A stretch of DNA of 64,000 bases from Phenylobacterium sp. (GCA_004799545.1 SSMU01000005.1:310001-374000), one strand, 5' to 3'. Numbered from the stretch's first letter, positions 35,063-43,737 are shown. Notes: generated from the letters alone by a model not told the origin. A program made the numbers and translations.

Positions 35063-35956
35063 ATGTCCATCCTGCCCCCCGACGTGCTGGCGCGGCGCGA
35101 CCGCGCCAAGGCCTGGTTCGAGAGCCTGCAGCAGCGCATCTGCGCCGAGCTGGAGCGGCTGGAGGACGAGGCGCCCCCTGAGCTTTATTCAGGCGACCTC
35201 TATCCGGACGAACCCGGCCGCTTCGACTTCCGCCCCTGGACGCGGGAGACCGGGGTCGGCGGCGGGATCGGCGGCTTCTTCTCAGGTCGCCTCTTCGAAA
35301 AGGCCGGCGTCCACACCTCGGCCGCGACCGCGACATTCTCTCCCGAGATGGCCAAGACCATGCCGGGCGCGGACAAGGACCCCTCCTATGTCTCGGCCAG
35401 CATCAGCCTGATCGTCCATCCGCGCAGCCCGCGCGTGCCCACCGTCCACATGAACACCCGCTTCCTGTCGACGGCGGAGAGCTGGTTCGGCGGCGGCGCG
35501 GACCTCACCCCCATGCTCGACGAACAGCGCAGTCAGCAGGCCGACGACGCGGTGCTGTTCCACGCCGCCCTGCAGGGCGCCTGCGACGCCTTCGATCCCG
35601 ACTGGTACGGCAAGTACAAGGCCTGGTGCGACGAGTACTTCTTCCTGCCCCACCGGGGCGAGACCCGCGGCGTCGGCGGCATCTTCTACGACCGCCACAA
35701 CTCCGGCGACTTCGAGCGCGACTTCGCCTTCACCCGGGCCGTCGGTGAGGCCTTCCTCGAGGTCTATCCGAAGATCGTCCGCCACAGGATGAGCGAGCCC
35801 TGGACCGACGACGACCGGGCCGAGCAGCTCTTGCGCCGCGGCCGCTACGTGGAGTTCAACCTGCTCTACGACCGCGGGACCATGTTCGGCCTGAAGGCCG
35901 GCGGCAACATCGAGACCATCCTAAGTTCCATGCCGCCGATGGTGGCCTGGAAATAG
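35063..35956 (+). CDS. hemF: Oxygen-dependent coproporphyrinogen III oxidase
   Basis: A 297-residue enzyme that converts coproporphyrinogen III to protoporphyrinogen IX with O2 in heme synthesis. Family blocks are complete: GGGIGGFFSGRLFEKAGV, the SLIVHPRSPRVPTVHMNTRFL strand with conserved histidines, WFGGGADLTPML, HRGETRGVGGIFYD, and the C-terminal EFNLLYDRGTMFGLKAGGN. An oxygen-dependent enzyme fits an aerobic organism, as does the nearby bc1 complex and kynA. It is co-directional with trmL. Confidence 0.96.
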   Translation: MSILPPDVLARRDRAKAWFESLQQRICAELERLEDEAPPELYSGDLYPDEPGRFDFRPWTRETGVGGGIGGFFSGRLFEKAGVHTSAATATFSPEMAKTMPGADKDPSYVSASISLIVHPRSPRVPTVHMNTRFLSTAESWFGGGADLTPMLDEQRSQQADDAVLFHAALQGACDAFDPDWYGKYKAWCDEYFFLPHRGETRGVGGIFYDRHNSGDFERDFAFTRAVGEAFLEVYPKIVRHRMSEPWTDDDRAEQLLRRGRYVEFNLLYDRGTMFGLKAGGNIETILSSMPPMVAWK

Positions 35957-35970
35957 GACTCAGCCAGGCC

Positions 35971-36105
35971 TCAGCCCAGCGGGTTGCTCAGCATGTTGAT
36001 CAGCAGCTGCAGGTCGTCGGCCTGGGGCGCGGCCTGGGCGCCCATGCCGATGGCCAGCGCGGCGATGGCCGCGGCCCCGACGATGACGAACTTCCAACTC
36101 TTCAT
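35971..36105 (-). CDS. 44-residue exported peptide
   Basis: A short leftward gene with ATG at 36105 and GGGGAC as a probable ribosome site. The product starts MKSWKFVIVGAAAIAALAIG, followed by MGAQA, giving a signal peptide with an alanine-rich cleavage site. The mature part would be only about 18 residues (PQADDLQLLINMLSNPLG). It lies between the convergent hemF end and the glutamine amidotransferase gene. The function is unknown. The clean signal and start support a real gene. Confidence 0.55.
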   Translation of the reverse strand: MKSWKFVIVGAAAIAALAIGMGAQAAPQADDLQLLINMLSNPLG

Positions 36106-36159
36106 GGCTGGTCCCCGGTGAATGCCCCCGCGGCTTTCCAGCCTCAACGGCCGCCCGCG

Positions 36160-36867
36160 TCAAGAGGTTGCTTGCGCCAGGAACTGTTTGATCCAGCCGC
36201 CCACCCGTTCGCGGTCGTCGGCGCCTGAATAGGAGGCGATCGCGGCGTCGGCCTGCTCATCCGGATAGGGGTTCCCACGACGGTGTTCGATCAGCGACAT
36301 GGCGAAGGCCGGGTCGAATTCCGGGTGCGGTTGGATCGATAGCGCCCGCTCGCCCGGCCACACCAGGCCTGCGAACGGGGTGAACTCCGAGGCGACCCAC
36401 ACCTCGGCCCCCGGCGGCTTCGCCACCACCTGGTCCTGGTGCGAGGCCGGCAGGCGGATGCGCAAGGGCCGCTCGCCGATCCAGGGCTCGGCGGCCATCA
36501 GCTCATAGACGTGCTCGCCGACCCCCCAGCCCTTGGGCGACTTGATCACCTGGCCGCCGAACGCCTGGGCCATCAGCTGGTGGCCGAAGCAGACCCCGAC
36601 CAGCCCCACCTTGCCCTTGGCCGCCCGCAGGAAGTCCATGGCCGGCGCGATCCACGGCAGGTCGTCATAGACCCCGGCCGAGGAGCCGGTGACGATGTAG
36701 GCGTCGCAGTCGGTGGGGCTGGCCGGCAGCTCGCCCTCGTCCACCGCATAGGTCCGCCAGGCATAGGCGTCGCGGCCCAGCAGCTGCTCGAACATCTCCG
36801 GATAGGTCCCGAACCGTTCGATGGCCGGCTTCGGCGGCCGCCCGGTCTTCAGGACGCCGATCTTCAA
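36160..36867 (-). CDS. Class I glutamine amidotransferase (GMP synthase-like)
   Basis: A 235-residue stand-alone class I amidotransferase domain. The nucleophile is C93 in GLVGVCFGHQLMAQAFGG, and the His-Glu pair is in SIQPHPEFDP. It begins LKIGVLKTGRPP with a TTG start at 36867 that overlaps the cca stop as TTGA, so it is translationally coupled to cca. Such single-domain proteins resemble GuaA's glutaminase half but often hydrolyse gamma-glutamyl compounds. The substrate is unknown. It is the last gene in a five-gene leftward operon. Confidence 0.85.
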   Translation of the reverse strand: MKIGVLKTGRPPKPAIERFGTYPEMFEQLLGRDAYAWRTYAVDEGELPASPTDCDAYIVTGSSAGVYDDLPWIAPAMDFLRAAKGKVGLVGVCFGHQLMAQAFGGQVIKSPKGWGVGEHVYELMAAEPWIGERPLRIRLPASHQDQVVAKPPGAEVWVASEFTPFAGLVWPGERALSIQPHPEFDPAFAMSLIEHRRGNPYPDEQADAAIASYSGADDRERVGGWIKQFLAQATS

Positions 36868-38114
36868 TACGCCATCCCCTGGGCCACCGACTTCAGCTTC
36901 TCGACCGCGCTCATCCTGTCGTCGATGAAGTCGTGGTCGATCCACCAGGCCTCCACCTCGCGCAGCACCGCGCCGACCATCGGCCCCTTGGGGACGCCGG
37001 CGGCCATCACCTCGGCGCCGGTCAGCGGGAAGGTCGGCCGCACCCAGCCTTCCGCCAGGGCGATCATCCCGCGCCACTGCGGTGTCACGGCGGTCCGGCC
37101 GGCCTTCGCCCACGCCAGCTTGGCGCGGTCGCGGAAGGTGGCGTGGTCCGACTGGTAGATGGCCCGGCGGATCTCGCGCGGGCTCATCCAGCTCTTCAGC
37201 GCCGGGGTCGGCGCGAGCGCCGCCACGATCCGGTCGCGCTCGGCGTTGGAGAGCCGAAGCTGCTCGGCGTAGCGGGCGGCGATCAGCTGGTCGTCGGGCA
37301 GCAGGGCCGCCAGCCGCAGCACCGGCTCGATCTCGAACAGCTGGTCGCCCTCGATCTCCACCAGGCCCTTGAACCGGTCGAGGTGGATCGGCTCCGGCAG
37401 CACCATCTCCAGCACGCCGGTCCTGACCATCAGCTCGACGGCGGGCCGCGGATCGTCGGCCGCGAACAGCTTGAGGAGCTCCTTGGAGATCCGCTCGGCC
37501 GCCAGGGTCGCGACCTCGGCCTTCAGCGCCGTGCAGGCGGCCACCGCGTCCGCGTCCGGCTCGTGCTTGCCGTACCAGGCCTGGAACCGGAAGAACCGCA
37601 GGATGCGCAGGTAGTCCTCGCGGATCCGCTGCTCGGCCTCGCCGACGAACACGATCCGCCCGGCCTTGGCGTCGGCGACGCCCGCGCCCGAATAGTCGAA
37701 GATCGTCCCGTCGCGGTCGGCGTAGAGGGCGTTCAGCGTGAAGTCGCGGCGCTGGGCGTCCTCAGCCCAGTCGGTGGTGAAGGCCACCACCGCGCGGCGG
37801 CCGTCGGTCTCCACGTCGCGGCGCAGGGTGGTGATCTCGAACGGCTTGCCGCCCGAAACCGCGGTCACCGTGCCATGCTCGACGCCGGTCGGCACGGCCT
37901 TCAGCCCCGCCGCCTCGATCGCCGCCGCGGTCCGATCGGGCGTCAGCACCGTGGCGATGTCGATGTCGCCCACCGGCTGGCCCATCAGGGCGTTGCGCAC
38001 GCAGCCGCCGACGTAGCGGGCGCAGTCCGCCCCGCCCGCCGCCTCCAAGGCGTCCATCACCGCGGCGGTCTCCGCTGCGGTCATCCAGGGTCGCTGGCCC
38101 AGGCTCTCGGTCAT
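36864..38114 (-). CDS. cca: CCA tRNA nucleotidyltransferase / poly(A) polymerase family
   Basis: A 416-residue class II nucleotidyltransferase that adds or repairs the 3'-CCA of tRNAs (or makes poly(A)). The catalytic head is YVGGCVRNALMGQPVGDIDIATVL with the DxD pair. The neck has RRDFTLNALYAD and EQRIREDYLRILRFFRFQAWYG, then AERISKELLKL. Alphaproteobacterial proteins of this layout are usually CCA-adding enzymes. It starts with ATG overlapping DUF6111 by 4 bases and overlaps the amidotransferase gene. Confidence 0.92.
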   Translation of the reverse strand: MTESLGQRPWMTAAETAAVMDALEAAGGADCARYVGGCVRNALMGQPVGDIDIATVLTPDRTAAAIEAAGLKAVPTGVEHGTVTAVSGGKPFEITTLRRDVETDGRRAVVAFTTDWAEDAQRRDFTLNALYADRDGTIFDYSGAGVADAKAGRIVFVGEAEQRIREDYLRILRFFRFQAWYGKHEPDADAVAACTALKAEVATLAAERISKELLKLFAADDPRPAVELMVRTGVLEMVLPEPIHLDRFKGLVEIEGDQLFEIEPVLRLAALLPDDQLIAARYAEQLRLSNAERDRIVAALAPTPALKSWMSPREIRRAIYQSDHATFRDRAKLAWAKAGRTAVTPQWRGMIALAEGWVRPTFPLTGAEVMAAGVPKGPMVGAVLREVEAWWIDHDFIDDRMSAVEKLKSVAQGMAY

Positions 38115-38401
38115 GGCCGCTTCGGCGCGCGCTCCTCGAAATGGCCCTTGGCCACCTGGCCGGAGGGGGTGACCTCGGCGGGCACATAGACCTCGCCGCG
38201 GTTGTCCCTATGGAAGATGGCGCCGGCCATCAACGAAATCCCGACCAGGAAGGCGCCGGCCGCGAACAGCCAGGGCCAGGGCGTCGAGCCCATCGGCCGG
38301 CCGCTCCGCGTCGACCAGGCCCACCAGATGAGCCAGACCACGAAGGGGACGGCGAACAGCACGCCGCGGGTGAGGATCGCCTCAGGCAACGGCCGCTCCA
38401 T
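38111..38401 (-). CDS. DUF6111-type small membrane protein
   Basis: A 96-residue protein with two hydrophobic helices, residues 10-30 (TRGVLFAVPFVVWLIWWAW) and 45-62 (LFAAGAFLVGISLMAGAIF). The C-terminal half is polar (HRDNRGEVYVPAEVTPSG). Its place between a Nudix gene and cca is conserved in alphaproteobacteria, and the layout fits DUF6111. It overlaps the Nudix gene by 20 bases and cca by 4, so all are expressed together. The function is unknown. Confidence 0.8.
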   Translation of the reverse strand: MERPLPEAILTRGVLFAVPFVVWLIWWAWSTRSGRPMGSTPWPWLFAAGAFLVGISLMAGAIFHRDNRGEVYVPAEVTPSGQVAKGHFEERAPKRP

Positions 38402-39026
38402 AGAGCCGGTCGTAGAGCGCCCGCAGGATGCCGGCCGTGGCGCCCCAGATGTAGCGGTCCTCATAGGTGGCGGCATAGAAGCGCCTGAGCTCGCCGGTGG
38501 GCAGCGCGCGCTCCTGCTGCTCATAGTTGGCGGGGTCCATCAGGAACCCGAACGGCGTCTCGAAGATGTCGGCCACCTCGTCGGGGTTGGCCGTCAGCGT
38601 GAAGCCCGGCCGCACGAACCCTACCACCGGGGTGATCAGATAGCCCGTGCCGGTGCGGTAGGGCGTCGACAGGCCCGCCAGCGACACGAAGGCCGGGTCG
38701 AGGCCGACCTCCTCGTGCGCCTCGCGCAGCGCCGTCTGCCAGGGCGTCTCGCCAGGATCGCGCCGGCCGCCGGGCAGGGCGATCTGGCCGGTGTGGCGGC
38801 GCAGGGTGTCCGACCGCCGGGTCAGGATCACCGACAGGCTGAGGCCCCGCTGCACCAGGGCCACCAGCACCGAGGCCGGGGTCAGGGGGGTGTCCGGCGG
38901 CGACCAGCCGGGCAAGAGGTCGTGGTCGGAGTTGTGGAGCGTGGTGGCGGGATCGCCCTCCTCGAGCGGATCGAGGTGGCTGGCGACCCATTCGCGGACC
39001 TCGCCGGGCGGCGCGTGCGGGTTCAC
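38382..39026 (-). CDS. Nudix hydrolase, CoA pyrophosphatase-like
   Basis: A 214-residue Nudix enzyme related to NudL/CoA pyrophosphatase. The Nudix box is intact: G-x5-E-x7-REAHEEVGL within IALPGGRRDPGETPWQTALR and the following residues. The preceding LTRRSDTLRRHTGQIALPGG is the UPF0035 signature of CoA-type Nudix proteins. It overlaps DUF1285 upstream by 4 bases and DUF6111 downstream by 20. A role in trimming CoA or a related nucleotide is likely but not proven. Confidence 0.9.
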   Translation of the reverse strand: MNPHAPPGEVREWVASHLDPLEEGDPATTLHNSDHDLLPGWSPPDTPLTPASVLVALVQRGLSLSVILTRRSDTLRRHTGQIALPGGRRDPGETPWQTALREAHEEVGLDPAFVSLAGLSTPYRTGTGYLITPVVGFVRPGFTLTANPDEVADIFETPFGFLMDPANYEQQERALPTGELRRFYAATYEDRYIWGATAGILRALYDRLYGAAVA

Positions 39027-39586
39027 AGGCCCGCCGCCGGACCGAGGGCGAACCAGGCGCCGTTCGAGGTCACCCCCAGCTCGTCGCCGCGCGTCTCGCC
39101 CAGCTCAACCAGCTCGTAGAACACCGGCCGGGCGATTAACGCCTCCAGCCCGCGGCGGACGTGCAGGTAGGGCCGCGGCTCCCCCGATCCGTCGACCTGC
39201 ACCCGGATGGCGTGCGCCGGCCCGGCCTCCACCTCGTCGCCGACGTTGGTCAGGAAGCGCAAGGTCGGCTGGCCGCCCTCGCCCGTCGCCGCATCGACCC
39301 GCACCGCCACGAACGGCGCATCCTCGACGGTGATCTTCAGCTTCTCTACCGGGGTGACCAGGTAGATGCCGTCGTCATCCTTGCGCAGGATGGTGGAGAA
39401 CAGCCGCACCATCGCCTCGCGGCCGATCCGGGCCCCCTCGTGGCGCCAGCTGCCGTCCTTGGCGATGACGATGTCGATCTCGCCCGTGTGCGCCGGGTTC
39501 CACAGATGCACCGGCGGCAACCCCCGCCCCGGCGCCTGCTTCGCCGCTTGCGCGACCTCGTCGATCTTGGACGTCCCGCCCGCCAT
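39023..39586 (-). CDS. DUF1285 protein
   Basis: A 187-residue cytoplasmic protein of the DUF1285 family, widespread in alphaproteobacteria and of unknown function. Family blocks are visible: HLWNPAHTGEIDIVIAKDGSW, RLFSTILRKDDDGIYLVTPVEKLKI and GPAHAIRVQ, followed by YLHVRRGLEALIARPVFYELVEL. The fold is known from structures as a two-domain beta-rich protein (general knowledge). The ATG at 39586 is chosen because upstream residues come from a palindromic repeat. It overlaps the Nudix gene as ATGA and begins the five-gene operon. Confidence 0.88.
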   Translation of the reverse strand: MAGGTSKIDEVAQAAKQAPGRGLPPVHLWNPAHTGEIDIVIAKDGSWRHEGARIGREAMVRLFSTILRKDDDGIYLVTPVEKLKITVEDAPFVAVRVDAATGEGGQPTLRFLTNVGDEVEAGPAHAIRVQVDGSGEPRPYLHVRRGLEALIARPVFYELVELGETRGDELGVTSNGAWFALGPAAGL

Positions 39587-39684
39587 GCGGGCAAGGTAGG
39601 GGCGCTCGCCTGCGTGGGCTAGGGGTTCGACGGAAGCAGAGAACGACCAGGATAGGCCGGAGCGGCGGCGTCGCGGTTTTGATT

Positions 39685-39821
39685 GGCCACGAACCCACAC
39701 GAAAAACACGAACGGCGCCAACCGGCTGCGCCGCAGGCGCGATCCATCCAGGCGCTGCAGGCAGGGTTTGCGCGCTGCCGCGCGGAGGACGCGTTCGTGT
39801 TTTTCGTGTGGGTTCGTGGCC
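39685..39821. repeat. Perfect 29-base inverted repeat element
   Basis: The arm ggccacgaacccacacgaaa continues to 39713, and its exact reverse complement lies at 39793-39821. About 79 bases separate the arms, and a run of eight A follows just outside the right arm. It lies in the 288-base gap between the divergent DUF1285 operon and the convergent end of the GNAT gene. No gene is visible within it, so it looks like a miniature palindromic element. Confidence 0.9.
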
Positions 39822-39874
39822 CAAAAAAAATCGGCGCGACCTATCAACCGCCGATCTGGGATCTCCTTCGCTCC

Positions 39875-40390
39875 TCAGAGCGGCTGGATCGGGCCCGACA
39901 GTTGCTCGCCTTCGGCGGTGAAGGCCGTGGCCAGCACCCGCTTCGGGTCCACCGGGCCCGGCAGGCGGACGTCCTTGGCCAGGGCCGCCGAGAAACCCCA
40001 GCGCCCGAAATAGGGCGCGTCGCCGACCAGCACGATCGCCGTCTCGCCGGCCGCCCTGGCCGCGGCGCAGGCCCGGTGGACCAGCATCGCGCCAACGCCG
40101 CCCGAACGCGCCTCGGCCTCCACCGCGATGGGGCCCAAGAACACCACCGGCGTCTCGCCCGCCCGCACCCGCCATTGGCGAACCACCCCCACCAGCCGAC
40201 CCTCGCGCCAGGCGCAGAACGACAGCTCCGGCGCGAACTCCGCGAACTCGCGCACCCGCTCGGAGACCTTGGTGAACCGGCCCGGCCCGAAGGCCCGATC
40301 GATCAGGGCGTCGGCCGCGCCGGCGTCGGCGGGCTGTTCGGGGATGACGCTGGGCGCAAGGTGCGCCGCGTGGGACTTCAGATTTATCAT
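39875..40390 (-). CDS. GNAT acetyltransferase, YhbS-like
   Basis: A 171-residue single-domain acetyltransferase. The N-terminal strand is followed by FCAWREGRLVGVVRQWRVR, the acetyl-CoA loop GPIAVEAEARSGGVGAMLVHRA and VLVGDAPYFGRWGFSAA, which marks the YhbS-type branch (EGDP-YFGR pattern). It is cytoplasmic; the acceptor is unknown. An upstream divergent MFS gene starts 217 bases away. Confidence 0.87.
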   Translation of the reverse strand: MINLKSHAAHLAPSVIPEQPADAGAADALIDRAFGPGRFTKVSERVREFAEFAPELSFCAWREGRLVGVVRQWRVRAGETPVVFLGPIAVEAEARSGGVGAMLVHRACAAARAAGETAIVLVGDAPYFGRWGFSAALAKDVRLPGPVDPKRVLATAFTAEGEQLSGPIQPL

Positions 40391-40606
40391 GTGCGATCTG
40401 CGACTTGGGGGTGACGACGGGCCCGGACGGGCTCAATGCCCTGGCCGGCCATAAGGTTCAGCGGCTACAGGCCGCGCGCTCCGGTTCGTCGCAGTCGCAT
40501 GTCGGGGCCTCCAGCCGCCAACGGGAAGCGCGCAGGTAAGGTGCGGGGGCGGTCGCGTCAACCTCATTGCAGTGCGACGCGACGCAAGGCAGGGTCTCCA
40601 CCGCCC

Positions 40607-41866
40607 ATGGCCGACCCGACCGACCAGGACATCGTCCCCTCCGCCCGCGCGCTCCTCAAGGAACGCGACTACCTCTTCTTCTGGTGCTCGCGCTGGACGG
40701 GGTCCTTCGCCGCGCAGGTGCAGAGCGTGGCCATGGGCTGGCAGATGTATGCGCTGGCCCGCGGCGCCGGCCGCTCGGTCGAGGAGAGCGCCTTCCTGGT
40801 TGGCATGCTGGGCCTGGCCGCCTTCGCACCCGTCTTCCTGCTCACCCTGCCCGCCGGCGAGACCGCCGACCGCCACGACCGCAAGACCGTGCTGCTGGTC
40901 TGCTACGCCGGCGAGATGCTGAGCGTGCTGGTGCTGGCCGTCGCCGCCTGGAACCACGCCGCCACCGTGCCGCTGATGCTGGTCGTCGCCGCGGCGTTCG
41001 GCGCGGCGCGGGCCTTCTTCGCCCCGGCCAGCACGGCGCTCGGGCCCATGCTGGTGCCCCGCAAGCTCCTGCCGCGCTCCATCGCCTGGAATTCGCTGGC
41101 CTGGCAGACCGCTTCGGTGGCCGGCCCCGCGGTCGGCGGCCTGCTGGTGGCGATCTCGCCGGCCTACGCCTTCGCCGCGACCTTCGTGCTGTACGTGGTT
41201 TCGGCCGGCGCCACGCTGATGATCCGCAAGCCGACCCGGCCGGTCGTCCAACCCGGCTCCCGCTGGACCCTGATGAAGGAGGGGCTGCGCTACGTCTGGG
41301 ACCAGAAGATCGTGTTCGGGGCGATCTCGCTGGACCTGTTCGCCGTGCTGCTGGGCGGCGCCACCGCCCTCCTGCCGGTGTTCGCCCGCGACGTGCTGCT
41401 GGCCGGGCCGCAGGGCTTCGGCATCCTGCGCTCGGGCCCCGCCATCGGCGCCACCGTGGTGGGCCTGTGGCTCGCCGCCAACCCGATCCGCCACAAGGCC
41501 GGCGTGTTCATGTTCGGCGGGGTCGCGGTGTTCGGCCTCGCCACCTGCGTCTTCGCCCTGTCGCGCAACCTCTGGCTCTCGGTGGTGGCCCTGGCCTTCC
41601 TCGGCGGCGCCGACATGCTCTCGGTCTATGTCCGCCAGACCCTGATCCAGCTGGTCACCCCCGACCCCATGCGTGGCCGGGTGGCCGCCGTCTCCTCCGT
41701 CTTCATCGGCGCCTCCAACGAGCTCGGCGAATTCGAGAGCGGCGTGGTGGCCCGCTTCCTGGGTCCGGTCGGCGCGGCCCTGTTCGGCGGGGTCGGCGCC
41801 CTGATCGTCACCGGGGTCTGGGCCCGTCTGTTTCCCGCCTTGCGCAAGGCGGACCGCCTCGAATAA
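40607..41866 (+). CDS. MFS transporter, EntS/TetV-like (MFS_3)
   Basis: A 419-residue inner-membrane exporter of the MFS_3 group, which includes the enterobactin exporter EntS. Helix 1 begins LFFWCSRWTGSFAAQVQSVAMGWQMYAL, typical of this group. The motif A region is TLPAGETADRHDRKTVLLV. Helix 5 has the motif C segment SVAGPAVGGLLVAISP. The ATG at 40607 is chosen as the residues before it are low-complexity. There is no siderophore gene nearby, so a siderophore role cannot be claimed. Confidence 0.9.
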   Translation: MADPTDQDIVPSARALLKERDYLFFWCSRWTGSFAAQVQSVAMGWQMYALARGAGRSVEESAFLVGMLGLAAFAPVFLLTLPAGETADRHDRKTVLLVCYAGEMLSVLVLAVAAWNHAATVPLMLVVAAAFGAARAFFAPASTALGPMLVPRKLLPRSIAWNSLAWQTASVAGPAVGGLLVAISPAYAFAATFVLYVVSAGATLMIRKPTRPVVQPGSRWTLMKEGLRYVWDQKIVFGAISLDLFAVLLGGATALLPVFARDVLLAGPQGFGILRSGPAIGATVVGLWLAANPIRHKAGVFMFGGVAVFGLATCVFALSRNLWLSVVALAFLGGADMLSVYVRQTLIQLVTPDPMRGRVAAVSSVFIGASNELGEFESGVVARFLGPVGAALFGGVGALIVTGVWARLFPALRKADRLE

Positions 41867-41897
41867 CTGTCTGCCCATTGATTAGGGAGATACTCCG

Positions 41898-42839
41898 ATG
41901 GGCGTTTTGGACGGCAAGGTGGTCCTGGTTACAGGCGGCGGCAACGGCATCGGACGCGACTGCGCCCTGATCGCCGCCCAGCAAGGCGCGAAGGTCGTGG
42001 TCAACGACCTGGGCGGCAGTTTGAAGGGCGAGGACGAAGGCTCTGCGGGCCCCGCCGAAGCGGTCGCCCAGGAGATCCGCGCCGCCGGCGGCGAGGCCGT
42101 CTCCAACTCCGACAGCGTCACCAGCTACAAGGCCGTCCAGGGCATGGTCGAGCAGGCCATGGACAGCTTCGGCGGCCTGCACGCCGTGATCAATCCGGCC
42201 GGCATCCTGCGCGACGTGATGTTCCACAAGATGAGCGAGGACGACTGGGATCGGGTGATCGACGTCCACATGCGCGGCTCGTTCAACGTCTGCCGCGCCA
42301 CCATCGAGCATTTCCGCGACCAGAACGACGGCGCCTACATGCTCTACACCTCGACCTCGGGCCTGTTCGGCAACATCGGCCAGGCCAATTACGGCGCGGC
42401 CAAGATGGGCATCGCCGGGCTGTCGCGGATCATCGCCATGGAGGGCGCCCGCAACAACGTGCGCTCCAACTGCATCGCCCCCGTCGCCTGGACGCGGATG
42501 ACCCAATCGGTGCCGATCAAGGACGAGGCCGCCGCCGCCCGCCGCGCCGTGATGGCCGAGAAGATCCGCGCCGACCAACCGGCTCGGTTCTCCGTGGCCC
42601 TGGTCTCGCCGGGCGCGGCCAACGTCTCCGGCCAGATCTTCGGGGTCTCCGGCGAGAACATCATGCTCTACTCCCAGCCCCGGCCCATCGAGACCTGCTC
42701 GAAGCCCGAGGGCGAGGCCTGGACGGTGGACACCATCCTCTCCGAAGCCGTGCCGAAGATGGCGCCCAAGTTCTTCGACCTGAACCGCGCGCCTATGGCC
42801 GGCTCGCAGCAGAACCAGCAACAGAAGCAACCGGCCTGA
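41898..42839 (+). CDS. SDR oxidoreductase, (3R)-hydroxyacyl-CoA dehydrogenase-like
   Basis: A 313-residue short-chain dehydrogenase of the type found at the N-terminus of peroxisomal multifunctional enzyme 2. The NAD site is VLVTGGGNGIGRDCALIA, followed by VVVNDLGGSLKGEDEG with the aspartate typical of NAD use. The active site is YTSTSGLFGNIGQANYGAAKMGI with Ser, Tyr and Lys. The C-terminal 60 residues, ending in a Gln-rich tail (GSQQNQQQKQPA), extend beyond the core. A role in beta-oxidation or side-chain degradation is likely. It has a GGGAGA site before the ATG. Confidence 0.88.
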   Translation: MGVLDGKVVLVTGGGNGIGRDCALIAAQQGAKVVVNDLGGSLKGEDEGSAGPAEAVAQEIRAAGGEAVSNSDSVTSYKAVQGMVEQAMDSFGGLHAVINPAGILRDVMFHKMSEDDWDRVIDVHMRGSFNVCRATIEHFRDQNDGAYMLYTSTSGLFGNIGQANYGAAKMGIAGLSRIIAMEGARNNVRSNCIAPVAWTRMTQSVPIKDEAAAARRAVMAEKIRADQPARFSVALVSPGAANVSGQIFGVSGENIMLYSQPRPIETCSKPEGEAWTVDTILSEAVPKMAPKFFDLNRAPMAGSQQNQQQKQPA

Positions 42840-42844
42840 CAACC

Positions 42845-42873
42845 GCCTCCCCCATCCGCTCGGTGGGGGAGGC
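42845..42873. repeat. CT-rich hairpin after the SDR gene
   Basis: gcctccccca (42845-42854) and tgggggaggc (42864-42873) form a perfect 10-base stem with a 9-base loop just after the SDR stop. There is no T-run. It may act as a weak terminator or be a reduced dispersed repeat. Confidence 0.5.
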
Positions 42874-42891
42874 CCGTCGCCCCAGCGTGTC

Positions 42892-43737
42892 ATGACCTTC
42901 AAGCAAGCCCTGCCCCGCGTCGTCCGGAAATGGGGCCGCGCCGCCTATGAGGTCGGCCGTGGGGGATTGCTGGACGCCGCGGAATGGGCGGCCGGGCGCC
43001 GGCGCTCGCCGCTGACGCCGCCCCGCCGGCTCTGGCGCCTGGTGACCTCCAGCAGCAATGACTTCCACGCCTCGGGCGCCGAGTTGCGCGACTTCCTCGT
43101 CGCCAACGGCCTGAAGCCCGAGCACCACGTCCTGGACGTCGGCTGCGGCATCGGCCGGCTGGCGATCCCGCTCACCGACTACCTGAGCCCGCAAGGCGCC
43201 TATGACGGCTTCGACATCATGCCGGTGGCCATCCGCTGGTGCCGGCGGATCACCGCCCGCCATCCGAACTTCCGCTTCCGCCTGGTCGACCTGAAGAGCG
43301 ACCGCTACCGCCCGACCGGCGCCAACGCCGCCAGCCAGTTCGTCTTCCCCTATCCGGACGCGACCTTCGACGTCGTCGTGCTGAGCTCGGTGTTCACCCA
43401 CATGTTCCCGGCCGACATGGAGAACTACCTGAGCGAGATCGCCCGGGTGATGAAGCCCGGCGCCCGCTGCGTGATCTCCTACTATGTGATGACCCCCGAA
43501 CGCCGCGTGGTCAGCGCCGCCGGCCACGGCGCCTTCACCTACCAGCACCGCGGCGACGGCTACTGGACCGAGTTCCCCGACCTGCCGGAAGCCTCGATCG
43601 CCTATGACGAGCCGGACGTGCTGGCCGCCTTCGCCGCCCGCGGCCTGGAGATCATCGCCCGCTTCGACGGGGAATGGCCGGAAAAGCCGATCCAGTCGCA
43701 GGACGTCTTCGTGGCGCAGAAGCTTTCCCTCCCCTAG
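42892..43737 (+). CDS. Class I SAM-dependent methyltransferase
   Basis: A 281-residue methyltransferase. The SAM site is HVLDVGCGIGRLAIPLTDYL (motif I), followed by AYDGFDIMPVAIRWC and DATFDVVVLSSVFTHMFP. The end of strand 5 has VMKPGARCVISYYVM. An N-terminal 70-residue basic segment and a C-terminal 90-residue domain flank the core. The last residues (LSLP) and the stop are encoded inside the start of a dispersed repeat, so the natural C-terminus may have been altered by that repeat. The substrate is unknown. Confidence 0.88.
   Translation: MTFKQALPRVVRKWGRAAYEVGRGGLLDAAEWAAGRRRSPLTPPRRLWRLVTSSSNDFHASGAELRDFLVANGLKPEHHVLDVGCGIGRLAIPLTDYLSPQGAYDGFDIMPVAIRWCRRITARHPNFRFRLVDLKSDRYRPTGANAASQFVFPYPDATFDVVVLSSVFTHMFPADMENYLSEIARVMKPGARCVISYYVMTPERRVVSAAGHGAFTYQHRGDGYWTEFPDLPEASIAYDEPDVLAAFAARGLEIIARFDGEWPEKPIQSQDVFVAQKLSLP

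Noticed and set aside
40391..40606. Possible gene in the gap between the GNAT and MFS genes
   Set aside because: The open frame here only extends the MFS frame upstream and has no recognisable content or ribosome site; treated as a divergent promoter region.
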